A stretch of DNA of 64,000 bases, taken from contig KE546967.1 of NCBI GenBank assembly GCA_000442125.1, forward strand, positions 1,116,001-1,180,000, given 5' to 3'. The stretch comes from Opeltia flavorubescens. Taxonomy: Eukaryota > Ascomycota > Lecanoromycetes > Teloschistales > Teloschistaceae. The position numbers and the translations under genes are program-made. This document shows, piece by piece, positions 20,968 to 31,577 of the stretch. The notes below the pieces were generated by a model. That model did no database searches. It saw only the letters and a program-made list of their open reading frames with translations, and was not told the DNA's origin. The stretch's first letter is position 1. Every line of letters starts with the position of its first letter.

Positions 20968-21951
20968 ATGGCACCCTCAACAATACCTGCCATTGATAAA
21001 AGTTCCCCACTAGAGGGTGAAGAGGATGATTACATGTCAATGGCCATCCTCGAATCCACCTCTACCATCCCCCCTAACGAAACTTCAGCCCAACGCCACG
21101 CGCGCAAGAAGCGTGAAGCTGAAATTCGCGCTCATCAACCTTCTAAAGCCGAATTGGCTCGTCAGGCCGAGTTCAACCGTAATGAAGCGCTCAACGCATC
21201 TCTCCCTGTTACCTCGAAAGGCTTCCAGATGATGGCGAAATTGGGCTTCAAAGCTGGTTCTGCGCTGGGCAAGGAAGGCAATGAACATGCACGGAAAGAG
21301 CCGTTGGGTGTAGCTGTCAAGGAGGGTAGATCAGGGGTGGGTATGGATTCCGAGAAGAAGAGGAAATTCAGAGAGGAGGCTGGGGAGGAAGGTGGAGACG
21401 AAGGCGCAAACAAGAAGAGGGAAACGGAAGGCGAATTTAGAGAGCGGCAGGGCAAGGAGAGGGAGGAGAAGCGGCTTGAAGGTCTATGTTGGGGTGCGAT
21501 GAAAGTTCTGGAGGGCTTTGAGGGCGACGATGGGAAAAGTGGTCAGGTTCAAGATAAGGAAAGTGGAGCGGTGGCGGTAGCAGAGAGACAGAAGTCAATA
21601 CCCACGAAGCAGATCAATGTGCTCTGGAGGGGTCTTGTCAGAGATCGGCAGGAGAGAGAACGGGAGAGGAGGATGCGATATGATTTGCACCAAAGTCTAT
21701 CGCGCAACGCAGCGTATGACGATCCGGACGAGGATAAACAAGACAGGCAAGCTTGGGGTGATGAGGAGGAGGAGGTTGAAGAAGAGGACCCAGAATTAGA
21801 GGCCTTCAATGAGGAAGAGCCGGCGGAAAGATTGCGGAAGATGGTGGAATATCTGAGAGAAAAGTGGAGGTATTGCTTCTGGTGCAAATTTCAATATCCG
21901 GACGAAGTATTGGAAGGGTGCCCGGGCTTGACCGAGGATGAGCATGGTTGA
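20968..21951 (+). CDS. G-patch protein, GPATCH11/CCDC75 type
   Basis: Single exon, 327 residues. The N-terminus has EGEEDDYMSMAILE and a basic coiled segment. The G-patch motif lies at about residues 86-125, with LGFKAGSALGKEGN and EPLGVAVKEGRSGVGMD; such motifs activate DEAH-box helicases. The middle is a highly charged Glu/Lys/Arg helix region. The C-terminus matches DUF4187: LREKWRYCFWCKFQYPDEVLEGCPGLTEDEHG, in which the CFWC and CPG cysteines could bind metal. This order is that of human GPATCH11. A role in pre-mRNA processing is inferred from the G-patch only. It lies upstream of BRR2 on the same strand but 1.35 kb away. Confidence 0.85.
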   Translation: MAPSTIPAIDKSSPLEGEEDDYMSMAILESTSTIPPNETSAQRHARKKREAEIRAHQPSKAELARQAEFNRNEALNASLPVTSKGFQMMAKLGFKAGSALGKEGNEHARKEPLGVAVKEGRSGVGMDSEKKRKFREEAGEEGGDEGANKKRETEGEFRERQGKEREEKRLEGLCWGAMKVLEGFEGDDGKSGQVQDKESGAVAVAERQKSIPTKQINVLWRGLVRDRQERERERRMRYDLHQSLSRNAAYDDPDEDKQDRQAWGDEEEEVEEEDPELEAFNEEEPAERLRKMVEYLREKWRYCFWCKFQYPDEVLEGCPGLTEDEHG

Positions 21952-23306
21952 GGCCCGGAGGATTAGTACCCTTTCAATTTGTGTGGTAGCGATACTAATT
22001 CTTCACCATTGGAAAAGAAGAACGGGAAGTAGCGTTCCCACCCGGCCATGTCCTGACGGTCGGGCTGAGAGTCCTCCACCTCCAATGCCAGTCGCCCTGA
22101 ACGAAAATCGGTGCACCTCCAAAAGCAGAGCGTTCCTCGGTAAATTTAGGAGGAAAACAACGGATCGTCAAGTGGTCATTCGAAACCAAGTCTTCCTAGC
22201 TCGCTTATATAGTTTACTGACCCATTTACCTTGCGAACGCCCGAGATATTATGATTCGAGCGCGGAGAGGAGCTAGGCTTGTAAGAACCAAGAAGATGGT
22301 ATAATCTCCTGATTATTGATCAATGACTTCACGTTAGAGATAAGCTAAGTCAAACATGCTACAGCTTTTGATCGGGAGCAGAATCCTCGAAAGGCTCCGT
22401 AGAATCCGAAGTTCGATTTATTGGCAAATCAAGACCCAGAAATCATCTAAAATTAAATACCGAGGAGTAGTTGGCTAGAACGGCGATGAAATGCTAAGCT
22501 AGGAATGATCCTCTCCATAGTTGGATCTCATGCCCCTAAAGCATTAGATTTCTACTCTTGAGTTTCAATTCGAAGGCGGCAAAACCCATGATCGTTATCC
22601 ACCGAATCCAGACTGTTATTTCCAAATCGAGATCCGGGGACAAATAAAAAGCTTCGCTCCTCTTATTTGTTCAGTCATTGTAAGAAGATGATAACAAAAT
22701 CCCGACTTGTTCTCAAGGCGGGGAATACTGCACTTCACTTTCAACTCTAATGATGCAAGCAAAGATCGTCATCAAGAAGGAATTTATTTTCTAGTGGAGT
22801 AGCACGAGGGTGTGCAAGAACTGTGGATGCATCCGCGCTGAAACTCGAAAGAGCTGAGACTGGAATTTCAATCCTTGAAAGAAGCGCCGACTTATTGTCA
22901 AATGACTCCCAATGTCGGCGGGCAGGGCTATTTGCTATTATTCAATATTCAGAGATCAACAATACCTACCCGTGGGTAAATGTTGGTTTTGATAAAATAA
23001 TTTATGTATGTTTTGATGATAAGTTGTGAAACCACACCGCGGGTACAAAAATGGTGGATGTAAAACGCAGCTAAATTTTGCCGCGACACGGAACATTTCG
23101 TCTGCTTGGCCAAGAACCCTTAAATTCGCCGCCATTGCTAAGGCGGTGCTTGAGCCATTCACTTGGACCCTCGGGCTTCCACATAAGCCTACTGTTCAGT
23201 CAAAGTCTTGAGACCCACCTGCTGCAGCTGCTTTGTCTTCAAGTCACTCCTTACACCCCTCCATTTACTGCGCACTAGCCGCACTTGACAACTCTCTACC
23301 GTCAAG
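21952..23306. other. Intergenic region before BRR2
   Basis: A 1.35-kb stretch that should include the GPATCH11-like 3' UTR and the BRR2 promoter. It is AT-leaning around 22300-22650. Reading frames here are under 115 codons and unlike any family I know. I see no repeats or RNA genes. Confidence 0.45.
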
Positions 23307-26300
23307 ATGGGGGATCAAAGCAATCTGGGGCAGTACAAGTATGCTGCCATGTCCAACTTGGTTTTGCAACATGATCGCCGTTTCAGTACTCGTCGTAATG
23401 ACGAGATGACCGGCGACCCTGAATCGCTGGCTGGCCGCATCAATATTCGGGATATGGGCTCCAGGAGTGGACATGATGATCTTTCTCGCCAGAAGAAGAA
23501 GCCGACTGGGCCGAGAGATGTCGAGCGAGGCAGCATAAGAGAGGGCGAGGACGTGCTCGAAAGAGAACAGAGAAAGAGGAAGCGGGGAGAGCCACAGCAG
23601 CTCCGGGGTGCTGGCATACTATCTGCGGCGGATGCGTTGGTCGAAGGCCTAAAATACCGACCGAAGACACCGGCGACACGGCAGACGTATGATCTCATTC
23701 TCACGACTACCGCGAATAACCTCGGTGATGTACCTCACGAAGTGGTCAGGAGCGCCGCAGACGCCGTGCTCGAACTCCTCAAGGACGAAAATATGAAGGA
23801 CCTCGACAAGAAAAGAGAGATTGATGATCTGTTAGGGACAACGATGGATTCTAAGCAATATAATGAGTTGGTGAATCTGGGTAAGAAAATTACGGATTAC
23901 GATGGCCAGGACGAAGACGTGAATATGGACGATGACGGAATCGCTGGAGGTGAGGACGGCGCTGAGTTGGATGAAAGGCAAGGTGTCGCCGTTATGTTCG
24001 ATGAGTCTGACGAGGACGAGGATGGGATTGCAAGGACGAACGAGGTTCGGGACGACGAAGATACTTCAGAAGACGAAGCAGCAGAAATAGACAATCACCA
24101 AGGAGCTGAGACTTCTGCTACAGATATCAGTGCCAACAGAGTAGAAGCCCTAGAAGGGGCCGAGGACGAAGGTGAAGAGATGATTATTGATGGGAGCGTC
24201 AATGCGCCTAGCTTGAGGAAGGATAAGAGATCAGAGAAGAAGCTCGTTTCGGTCCGCGAGATTGACGCATATTGGCTACAGAGACAGATTGGCGCCATTT
24301 ACGCAGACGCTCACACTCAGCAATCGAAAACGAAAGAAAGCTTGGAGATTCTCCTCGGTATCACCAAGGATGGGGAAGAAAGACCTTTGCGAGAAATTGA
24401 GAATGATCTCATGGAGCTATTTGACTATGAGCACCATGAGCTCGTAGAGAAGCTTGTTATCAACCGGGACAAAGTTGTCTGGGTTACGCGATGGCGACGG
24501 GCTGCTGAGGACGAACAGGTCAGAACGGCCGTCGAACATGAGATGATTGCAGACGGGCACCGTGACATATTGTCCGAGCTTCAAGGCCAACTCGAGGTCG
24601 AGGCCGATGGCGAGGCAAAACCTGGGAAAAAGATTAAACTTGACTTGATGGACCTTGATGTCCCCAATGCCCAGACCAACGGGGCAGAGCAAGATAAGAA
24701 AGAAGGAGCTTTAGTCGGTGGCCTTCAGCCGAAGCGACTCATAAGTCTAGATAATCTTGTATTTGATCAAGGTAACCATCTAATGACAAACCCGAACGTT
24801 AAGTTACCTCAAGGGTCGACCAAGCGAACTTTCAAGGGCTATGAGGAAATCCATGTGCCTGCACCAAAGCCTCGGAAAGATGCTGGCGAACGCAACAACA
24901 TGCCTACATCAGAACTTCCAGCCTGGGCACGACAGGGGTTCGGGACTTCGAAAGAGCTGAACCGGATACAGACTAGATGCTTTCCTACAGCTTTCGAGAA
25001 TGATGGGAATATGCTCGTGTGTGCTCCGACAGGCTCTGGGAAGACCAACGTCGCAATGCTGGCCATGTTGAGGGAAATTGGCAAGCATCGGAACGAAAGT
25101 ACAGGGGAAATCATGCTCGACGACTTCAAGATAGTCTACATTGCACCCTTGAAAGCGCTCGTGCAAGAACAAGTCGGCAACTTTGGCAAACGATTGGAAC
25201 CGTACGGCGTCAAGGTATCGGAACTCACGGGCGACCGCCAGCTTACGAAGCAGCAGATTGCAGACACGCAAGTCATCGTGACCACGCCCGAGAAATGGGA
25301 CGTGATTACCCGGAAGGCCACCGATATGAGCTATACCAATCTCGTACGACTCATCGTCATTGACGAGATTCATCTGCTCCATGATGATAGGGGTCCTGTT
25401 CTTGAGAGCATTGTGAGCCGTACCATCCGTAAAATCGAGCAAACAGGTGATTCAGTACGACTTGTTGGACTTAGTGCCACACTACCCAACTACAGAGACG
25501 TGGCGAGCTTCCTGCGCGTTGACCCAATCCATGGCCTTTTCCATTTCGATGGGTCTTATCGACCATGCCCTCTTCGCCAGGAGTTCATTGGGGTGACGGA
25601 CAAGAAGGCTATCAAGCAGCTGAAGACAATGAACGATGTTTGCTACACGAAAGTCATGGAGCAGGTCGGTACCAACAAGCAGCAGATGCTGATATTCGTG
25701 CACTCACGGAAGGAGACGGCCAAGACGGCCAAGTATATCCGGGATAAAGCTTTGGAGCTGGAAACGATAGGCCAGATTCTCAGAAGCGATGCCGCTAGTC
25801 GAGAAGTCCTGACCCAAGAAGCCGATGCTGTCGGTGACAGAGACTTGAAGGACCTCATGCCTTATGGCTTCGGGATCCACCATGCTGGTATGACTCGCGC
25901 CGATCGAAGTTCCGTGGAGGACCTCTTCGCCGATGGTATGCTTCAAGTACTGGTCTGCACGGCGACATTAGCCTGGGGTGTGAATCTTCCCGCTCACACC
26001 GTCATCATCAAGGGCACCCAGATATACTCGCCTGAGAAGGGCAGCTGGGTCGAACTAAGCCCGCAGGATGTTCTGCAAATGCTTGGGCGTGCTGGAAGGC
26101 CTCAGTACGATACTTTTGGTGAAGGCATAATCATCACTACTCAGACGGAAATGCAATACTACTTATCCCTCATGAACCAGCAGTTGCCAATCGAAAGTCA
26201 ATTCATAAGCAAGTTGGCTGACAATCTCAACGCCGAGATTGTTCTTGGGAATGTCAGGAGTCGCGACGAGGCTGTCGAGTGGCTTGGCTATACCTACCTG

Positions 26301-29300
26301 TTCGTACGGATGCTCCGCTCGCCCGGGCTATACAGCGTAGGTGCAGAGTACGAGAAGGACGACGCACTCGAGCAAAAGCGGGTCGATCTGATCCATTCAG
26401 CCGCAAGTGTTCTCGAGAAATCGAGTTTAGTCAAGTACGATAAGAAGACGGGCAAGCTGCAAGCAACGGAACTCGGACGGATCGCGTCACACTACTACAT
26501 CACCCATAGCTCGATGTTGACGTACAACCACCATATCCAGCCGATGATCACACCAATTGAGTTGTTCCGTGTCTTCGCCCTGAGTGACGAGTTCAAGTAC
26601 ATTCCCGTCCGACAAGACGAAAAGCTCGAACTCGCGAAACTTCTTGGCCGAGTTCCCATCCCTGTCAAAGAGAGCATCGAGGAGCCTCATGCGAAGATTA
26701 ATGTCCTGCTTCAGGCATATATATCCCGCCTGAAGCTCGAGGGTCTTGCGTTGATGGCCGACCTGGTGTACGTGACCCAGTCAGCCGGCCGTATCCTCCG
26801 AGCGATGTTCGAAATCTGCCTGAAGAAAGGCTGGGCATCTGTGGCCAAGACAGCGCTCGACCTCTGCAAGATGGCGGAAAAGCGGATGTGGCCTACAATG
26901 ACCCCCATGCGCCAATTCCCGTCCTGCCCCAGAGAGGTGGTCACCAAGGCGGAGAAGATGGACGTTCCTTGGTCAAGCTATTTCGATCTCGACCCTCCTC
27001 GGATGGGCGAACTGCTTGGTATGCCAAAGGCAGGGAGAACAATCTGTGGCCTGGTGCAGAAATTCCCTAGGCTTGAAGTACAGGCGCAGGTACAGCCTGT
27101 CACGCGATCTATGCTAAGGGTAGAGCTTACCATCACGCCTAATTTCGAGTGGGACGAGTCAGTACACGGCAATGCAGAGAATTTCTGGGTTCTGGTCGAG
27201 GATTGTGATGGTGAAGACATACTATTCCATGATCAATTTCTGCTCAAGAAGAACTATGCACAGTCGGAGATGAATGAGCACCTTGTCGAGTTTACTGTGC
27301 CAATCACAGAACCCATGCCACCCAATTACTTCATCACCGTGCTGTCTGATCGCTGGCTGCAGTCAGAGACCAAGTTGGCCGTCTCGTTTGAAAAGTTGGT
27401 GCTCCCAGAGAAATTCCTAGCGCATACTCCACTGCTGGACCTACAGCCGCTGCCGGTCTCTGCACTCAAGCGGCAAGACTATCAGGATCTCTACCAAGGC
27501 TTTGATACGTTCAACAAGGTTCAGACGCAAGTTTTCAGCTCCCTCTTCAAAACAAACGATAGCGTTTTCGTTGGCGCTCCGACTGGCAACGGCAAGACCA
27601 TCTGTGCCGAATTTGCCATTCTTAGGCATTGGTCCTCCCAAGCCTCAGGCCGAGCTGTATATATTGCGCCCTTCCAGGAGCTAGTCGACCAGAGATTAGC
27701 TGACTGGCAGGNCCGACTAAGCAAAGTCGCTGGCGGCAAGCAAATTGTAAAGCTGAGTGGCGAGACTACGGCTGACCTGAAGATCCTCGAGAAGGGCGAT
27801 CTCGTACTAGCCACTCCGGCACAATGGGACGTGCTTTCAAGGCAATGGCAGCGTCGTAAGAATGTCCAAACAGTACAACTCTTCATAGCGGACGAGCTCC
27901 ATATGCTCGGGGGTCAAGGGGGTTTCGTCTACGAGATCATCGTTTCACGAATGCATTACATTGCACTGCAGACGGAGAGCAACATGCGCATTGTTGGACT
28001 GAGTGTATCGCTCTCAAATGCCCGCGACATTGGGGAGTGGCTCGGAGCCAGTAAGCACACGATATATAATTTCAGCCCTCATGTGCGGCCTGTGCCTCTC
28101 GAATTGCATATCCAATCCTTTTCAATCCCTCATTTCCCGTCGCAAATGCTTGCCATGGCCAAGCCAACATACTCGAGCATCCTCCAACTATCGCCAGGGA
28201 AGCCAGCGATAGTCTTTGTGCCGAGCCGGAAGCAAGCCCGCTCAACCGCGCTGGATCTGCTGGCAGCTTGTATCGCAGACGATGATGAAGATCGATTCCT
28301 ACACACCAGTGTGGACGAGATGGGGAAGCTGTTGAGCCATGTTGGCGAAAGCGCTCTTGCGGAGTCGATATCACACGGTATCGGCTACTACCACGAAGCC
28401 CTCAGCCATAACGACAAACGCATCGTATCTCATCTGTACTCTGTAGGCGCCATCCAGGTCATGGTAGCTTCACGCGATGTATGCTGGGAAATCAATCTTA
28501 CGGCCCATTTGGTTATCGTTATGGGGACCCAATTCTTCGAGGGGCGGGAACATCGTTACATTGACTATCCTATCAGTGAGATCCTCCAGATGTTCGGCAA
28601 AGCCACGAGGCCGGAGGTAGACAAGCTCAGCAAAGGCGTGCTCATGGTGCCCGCAGTGCGCCGAGAGTATTACAAGAAATTTCTAAACGAGGCCCTGCCG
28701 ATTGAAAGCCATCTTCAAGTCTATCTGCATGATGCTTTTGTGTCGGAGATCAGCACTAAGATCATCGGGTCTACTCAAGATGCCGTCGATTGGTCAACAT
28801 ACACGTACTTTTACCGCCGGCTTCTAGCTAACCCAAGCTATTACGGGCTGACGGATACGTCCCACGAAGGGTTGAGCACCCACCTGTCGGAGCTGGTTGA
28901 GAATACACTCAAAGATCTGGCAGAGGCCAAGATCATCGAAGTAGATGAGGAAGACGACACAATCACTCCTTTGAACGCTGCTATGATTGCAGCCTACTAT
29001 AACATATCCTTCATCACCATGCAGACCTTTCTTCTCTCCTTGACCGGTCGAACAAAGCTGAAGGGAATCCTCGAGATCGTGACCTCTGCAACGGAATTCG
29101 AGTCCATCCAAATCCGACGGCATGAGGATCACATACTTCGACGTGTGTACGACCGTGTGCCGGTGAAGATGGCGCAGCCGGCGTACGAGTCCCCTCACTT
29201 CAAGGCCTTCGTACTCCTTCAAGCCCACTTCTCCCGCATGGCTTTGCCGATTGATCTCGCCAAGGATCAAGAAATCATCCTATCCAAGGTAGTAAGCCTT

Positions 29301-29990
29301 CTCAGCGGTTGCGTTGACGTCCTTTCGTCCGAGGGCCACCTTAACGCGATGAGTGCCATGGAAATGTCGCAAATGATCGTCCAGGCCATGTGGGACCGCG
29401 ACAGTCCTCTGAAGCAGATCCCACATTTCTCTGATGAGGTCATCAAGGCGGCAAACAAGGCCGGATTGAAGGATATACTGGAGTTCATGGATGCAATGGA
29501 TCCGGAGAAAGCAGAGTCTAAGACGCTGGCAAAGCGTTTAGGGTTGGACAACAAGCAACTATCGCAGGTGGCAGCTTTCACCAATGACAAGTATCCAGAC
29601 ATGGAGTTGGATTTCGAAGTGCTGGATAAGGACGAGATTACCGCTGGCTCGCCGTCGTATCTACAGATCAAGATCACGAGGAACGTGGAAGAAGATGAAG
29701 AGCCAGACACGACGGTTCACGCGCCATTCTACCCACAGCGTAAGATGGAGAACTGGTGGCTTGTGGTGGGGGAAGAGAAGAGCAAGAGCTTGCTTGCTAT
29801 TAAACGGGTCACCGTTGGCCGGCAGCTGGACACGAAGTTGGAATATGTGGTACCAAGTGCGGGCAGTCATGATCTTACATTGTACTTGATGAGTGACAGC
29901 TACATGGGCGTTGATCAAGATCCATCGTTTACCGTTGAAGCGGCCGAAGGCATGGACGAGGACGAAGAGGGTTCCGAAGAAGAAGAATGA
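23307..29990 (+). CDS. BRR2: Brr2, U5 snRNP Ski2-like RNA helicase
   Basis: Brr2 unwinds U4/U6 during spliceosome activation. One exon of 2227 residues. The acidic N-terminal region includes a conserved LNMDDDG-like acidic plug segment. The first helicase cassette has APTGSGKTNVAM, APLKALVQEQ, VIDEIHLLHDDRGPVLE, GLSATLPNYRDVA and QMLGRAGRPQYD, all catalytic motifs intact. A winged helix and Sec63 domain follow. The second cassette has GAPTGNGKTICAE and IADELHMLGGQGGF, but GLSVSLSN replaces SAT and QMFGKATRP replaces the Q-x2-GRAGR motif, as known for the inactive C-terminal cassette that binds Prp8 and Jab1/MPN regulators. The second Sec63 domain ends in an acidic tail. One ambiguous base at 27712 makes one residue unknown. 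No intron in 6.7 kb is unusual here. Confidence 0.97.
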   Translation: MGDQSNLGQYKYAAMSNLVLQHDRRFSTRRNDEMTGDPESLAGRINIRDMGSRSGHDDLSRQKKKPTGPRDVERGSIREGEDVLEREQRKRKRGEPQQLRGAGILSAADALVEGLKYRPKTPATRQTYDLILTTTANNLGDVPHEVVRSAADAVLELLKDENMKDLDKKREIDDLLGTTMDSKQYNELVNLGKKITDYDGQDEDVNMDDDGIAGGEDGAELDERQGVAVMFDESDEDEDGIARTNEVRDDEDTSEDEAAEIDNHQGAETSATDISANRVEALEGAEDEGEEMIIDGSVNAPSLRKDKRSEKKLVSVREIDAYWLQRQIGAIYADAHTQQSKTKESLEILLGITKDGEERPLREIENDLMELFDYEHHELVEKLVINRDKVVWVTRWRRAAEDEQVRTAVEHEMIADGHRDILSELQGQLEVEADGEAKPGKKIKLDLMDLDVPNAQTNGAEQDKKEGALVGGLQPKRLISLDNLVFDQGNHLMTNPNVKLPQGSTKRTFKGYEEIHVPAPKPRKDAGERNNMPTSELPAWARQGFGTSKELNRIQTRCFPTAFENDGNMLVCAPTGSGKTNVAMLAMLREIGKHRNESTGEIMLDDFKIVYIAPLKALVQEQVGNFGKRLEPYGVKVSELTGDRQLTKQQIADTQVIVTTPEKWDVITRKATDMSYTNLVRLIVIDEIHLLHDDRGPVLESIVSRTIRKIEQTGDSVRLVGLSATLPNYRDVASFLRVDPIHGLFHFDGSYRPCPLRQEFIGVTDKKAIKQLKTMNDVCYTKVMEQVGTNKQQMLIFVHSRKETAKTAKYIRDKALELETIGQILRSDAASREVLTQEADAVGDRDLKDLMPYGFGIHHAGMTRADRSSVEDLFADGMLQVLVCTATLAWGVNLPAHTVIIKGTQIYSPEKGSWVELSPQDVLQMLGRAGRPQYDTFGEGIIITTQTEMQYYLSLMNQQLPIESQFISKLADNLNAEIVLGNVRSRDEAVEWLGYTYLFVRMLRSPGLYSVGAEYEKDDALEQKRVDLIHSAASVLEKSSLVKYDKKTGKLQATELGRIASHYYITHSSMLTYNHHIQPMITPIELFRVFALSDEFKYIPVRQDEKLELAKLLGRVPIPVKESIEEPHAKINVLLQAYISRLKLEGLALMADLVYVTQSAGRILRAMFEICLKKGWASVAKTALDLCKMAEKRMWPTMTPMRQFPSCPREVVTKAEKMDVPWSSYFDLDPPRMGELLGMPKAGRTICGLVQKFPRLEVQAQVQPVTRSMLRVELTITPNFEWDESVHGNAENFWVLVEDCDGEDILFHDQFLLKKNYAQSEMNEHLVEFTVPITEPMPPNYFITVLSDRWLQSETKLAVSFEKLVLPEKFLAHTPLLDLQPLPVSALKRQDYQDLYQGFDTFNKVQTQVFSSLFKTNDSVFVGAPTGNGKTICAEFAILRHWSSQASGRAVYIAPFQELVDQRLADWQXRLSKVAGGKQIVKLSGETTADLKILEKGDLVLATPAQWDVLSRQWQRRKNVQTVQLFIADELHMLGGQGGFVYEIIVSRMHYIALQTESNMRIVGLSVSLSNARDIGEWLGASKHTIYNFSPHVRPVPLELHIQSFSIPHFPSQMLAMAKPTYSSILQLSPGKPAIVFVPSRKQARSTALDLLAACIADDDEDRFLHTSVDEMGKLLSHVGESALAESISHGIGYYHEALSHNDKRIVSHLYSVGAIQVMVASRDVCWEINLTAHLVIVMGTQFFEGREHRYIDYPISEILQMFGKATRPEVDKLSKGVLMVPAVRREYYKKFLNEALPIESHLQVYLHDAFVSEISTKIIGSTQDAVDWSTYTYFYRRLLANPSYYGLTDTSHEGLSTHLSELVENTLKDLAEAKIIEVDEEDDTITPLNAAMIAAYYNISFITMQTFLLSLTGRTKLKGILEIVTSATEFESIQIRRHEDHILRRVYDRVPVKMAQPAYESPHFKAFVLLQAHFSRMALPIDLAKDQEIILSKVVSLLSGCVDVLSSEGHLNAMSAMEMSQMIVQAMWDRDSPLKQIPHFSDEVIKAANKAGLKDILEFMDAMDPEKAESKTLAKRLGLDNKQLSQVAAFTNDKYPDMELDFEVLDKDEITAGSPSYLQIKITRNVEEDEEPDTTVHAPFYPQRKMENWWLVVGEEKSKSLLAIKRVTVGRQLDTKLEYVVPSAGSHDLTLYLMSDSYMGVDQDPSFTVEAAEGMDEDEEGSEEEE
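27712..27712. other. Ambiguous base in the assembly
   Basis: The only n in the window. It falls inside the second helicase cassette of BRR2, shortly after the APFQELVDQRL motif. The reading frame is kept on both sides, so it replaces a single base and not a gap. Confidence 0.99.
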
Positions 29991-30983
29991 GCAAGTGATG
30001 CGAGAGGGCAAAGCTCATCTTGAACAAACATAGCAGTACGATCTTCTTTATACCAAAGCAAACGTAGGTTCCGAGGACAGCAGACCACGACTTGGCTTTC
30101 TCGACTGCATGGTGTCTATTTGATGACCACAGTTTATATGAAAGAACACCAGACACCGTTAGCTCTCAGAGATCCTACGGTGGCTTTCCAACCCATGATG
30201 TACACTATTGAAAACTCCCGTCTATCCATACGTAGGCACTCCGAGGTCAGGATACACGACAGTAGTAGCATTATTTCCACGACTTAAATATTAATTTTAA
30301 TTTATTTTTGGCCAAAACGATCAGGTTGGAACGCACTTCTAAATTCCGGTGTCTTCAGTCACCGACGAGGTCATTTTCAGTCTCACAGACTTTCGTAATA
30401 TGATTGCTATCCTGACACATTTGCGGGGATTTCTTTCTGGCGGCGTGGTGGCAAGACAAAGGAAGCGTTCCCCCTTCATCTTTCACACATCCTCGCGGAC
30501 AAAGCGCGGTATGTGTGGCATAGGAAGATGTTGGTGAATGAGACAAAGCACCTCTTCACATGACAAAGCTTGCAGGTGAAATGTCTCGGGACCTGATCTT
30601 GTTTCGCCATGGAGACTTCTGGAAGCTCACTTACTCTCTGTTCATAATCCTTGACTCTCTACTTCTGTCTGCCTGTTTTTTTTTGTAAAGCCTGGTGCAG
30701 CATCTTTGAGACTTCCCTAAAGCTGCTGGACAGTTGCCAAATATACCTTCTCGACATTCCATCCTCTTCTCTACTTCAGACCCTTGTCCAAAGCCAGTTG
30801 CTGATACCTGTCTATAAGAGATTGCATCAATACCACGTCCATTAAACACAGTAATTGTTGGACCAGTTGATTCAATTCGTTCGGACGATCACGCAACCCT
30901 GAAAAGCCCAGTGGGCCCCATTCAACTGCTCGATCCGCCAGTTATCAGCTTCACCCTCAATTCCTAGTTGATTACCAGAAACA
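29991..30983. other. Intergenic region after BRR2
   Basis: About 1 kb between two plus-strand genes. It includes an AT-rich run near 30285-30312 (mostly A and T, typical of fungal UTR or polyadenylation sequence). No gene or RNA recognised. Confidence 0.45.
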
Positions 30984-31577
30984 ATGGCCTCCAAAACCCC
31001 ACGGACCCCTTCGTCGCCCCACACACCCACCACTCCGGCCTTCGGCATCAGCAGTACCGGCCTCATCAACCCTTCTTCAACCAGCGCCAGCAGCACCACT
31101 CTTTCCCTACAATTCCGCCGCAAACTAACCCATCTCGCCACTCCTCTTGCCCCCCTCCTCTCCATCACCTCAGGCACCTCCCATCCGTCCTTCCCCGCCA
31201 CCATTCTGAACTACCACCTCCTCACGGAAGATCAGCTGAACGAGCTCGCGCACCACTACCATCAACGTACACCGAATCAGTGGAGCCTGTGCTACCCCTT
31301 ACCAGTCGTGGGGAGATGGCACACGTCTCAACAAGGACAAGGACAAGAGCACGTCATGCAAGGAGCAGAGGCGAGTCTAGAAGACAAGAGAAGGCGATTT
31401 GGCCGGTTCATGGGCTTGAGGGGATGCGAGAGTCCTGTTGACGGTGAGACTGCGGGTGAAGAAGAGAGACATGAGAGGGAGCAGAGAGCGATGGAGCTGT
31501 GGGTTGCTGGGGAAATGAGGAGGAGGGAGGAGATGGCTTGGAGTGAGATGACTGGGAGGGGGAAAGGGTTTTGGTAG
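30984..31577 (+). CDS. Conserved fungal hypothetical protein
   Basis: Single exon, 197 residues. The first 60 residues are Ser/Thr/Pro-rich and probably disordered. The core begins LLTEDQLNELAHHYHQRTP and includes QWSLCYPLPVVGRW. Then comes LEDKRRRFGRFMGLRGCESP, and a charged helix with HEREQRAMELWVAGEMRRRE. I think similar small proteins occur across Pezizomycotina with the motif RRRFGRF-x-GLRGCESP, but I know no function. There is no signal peptide or membrane segment. The frame is high in GC at third positions compared with its flanks, which supports coding. A second overlapping frame (30968-31441) is a shadow. Confidence 0.7.
   Translation: MASKTPRTPSSPHTPTTPAFGISSTGLINPSSTSASSTTLSLQFRRKLTHLATPLAPLLSITSGTSHPSFPATILNYHLLTEDQLNELAHHYHQRTPNQWSLCYPLPVVGRWHTSQQGQGQEHVMQGAEASLEDKRRRFGRFMGLRGCESPVDGETAGEEERHEREQRAMELWVAGEMRRREEMAWSEMTGRGKGFW

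Noticed and set aside
24839-25442. Long minus-strand frames within BRR2.
   Set aside because: Antisense shadows of a strongly conserved helicase; no independent support.
30968-31441. A 157-codon frame rich in His and Pro overlapping the small fungal gene.
   Set aside because: It is a shifted reading of the 30984-31577 gene with the composition of a shadow frame.
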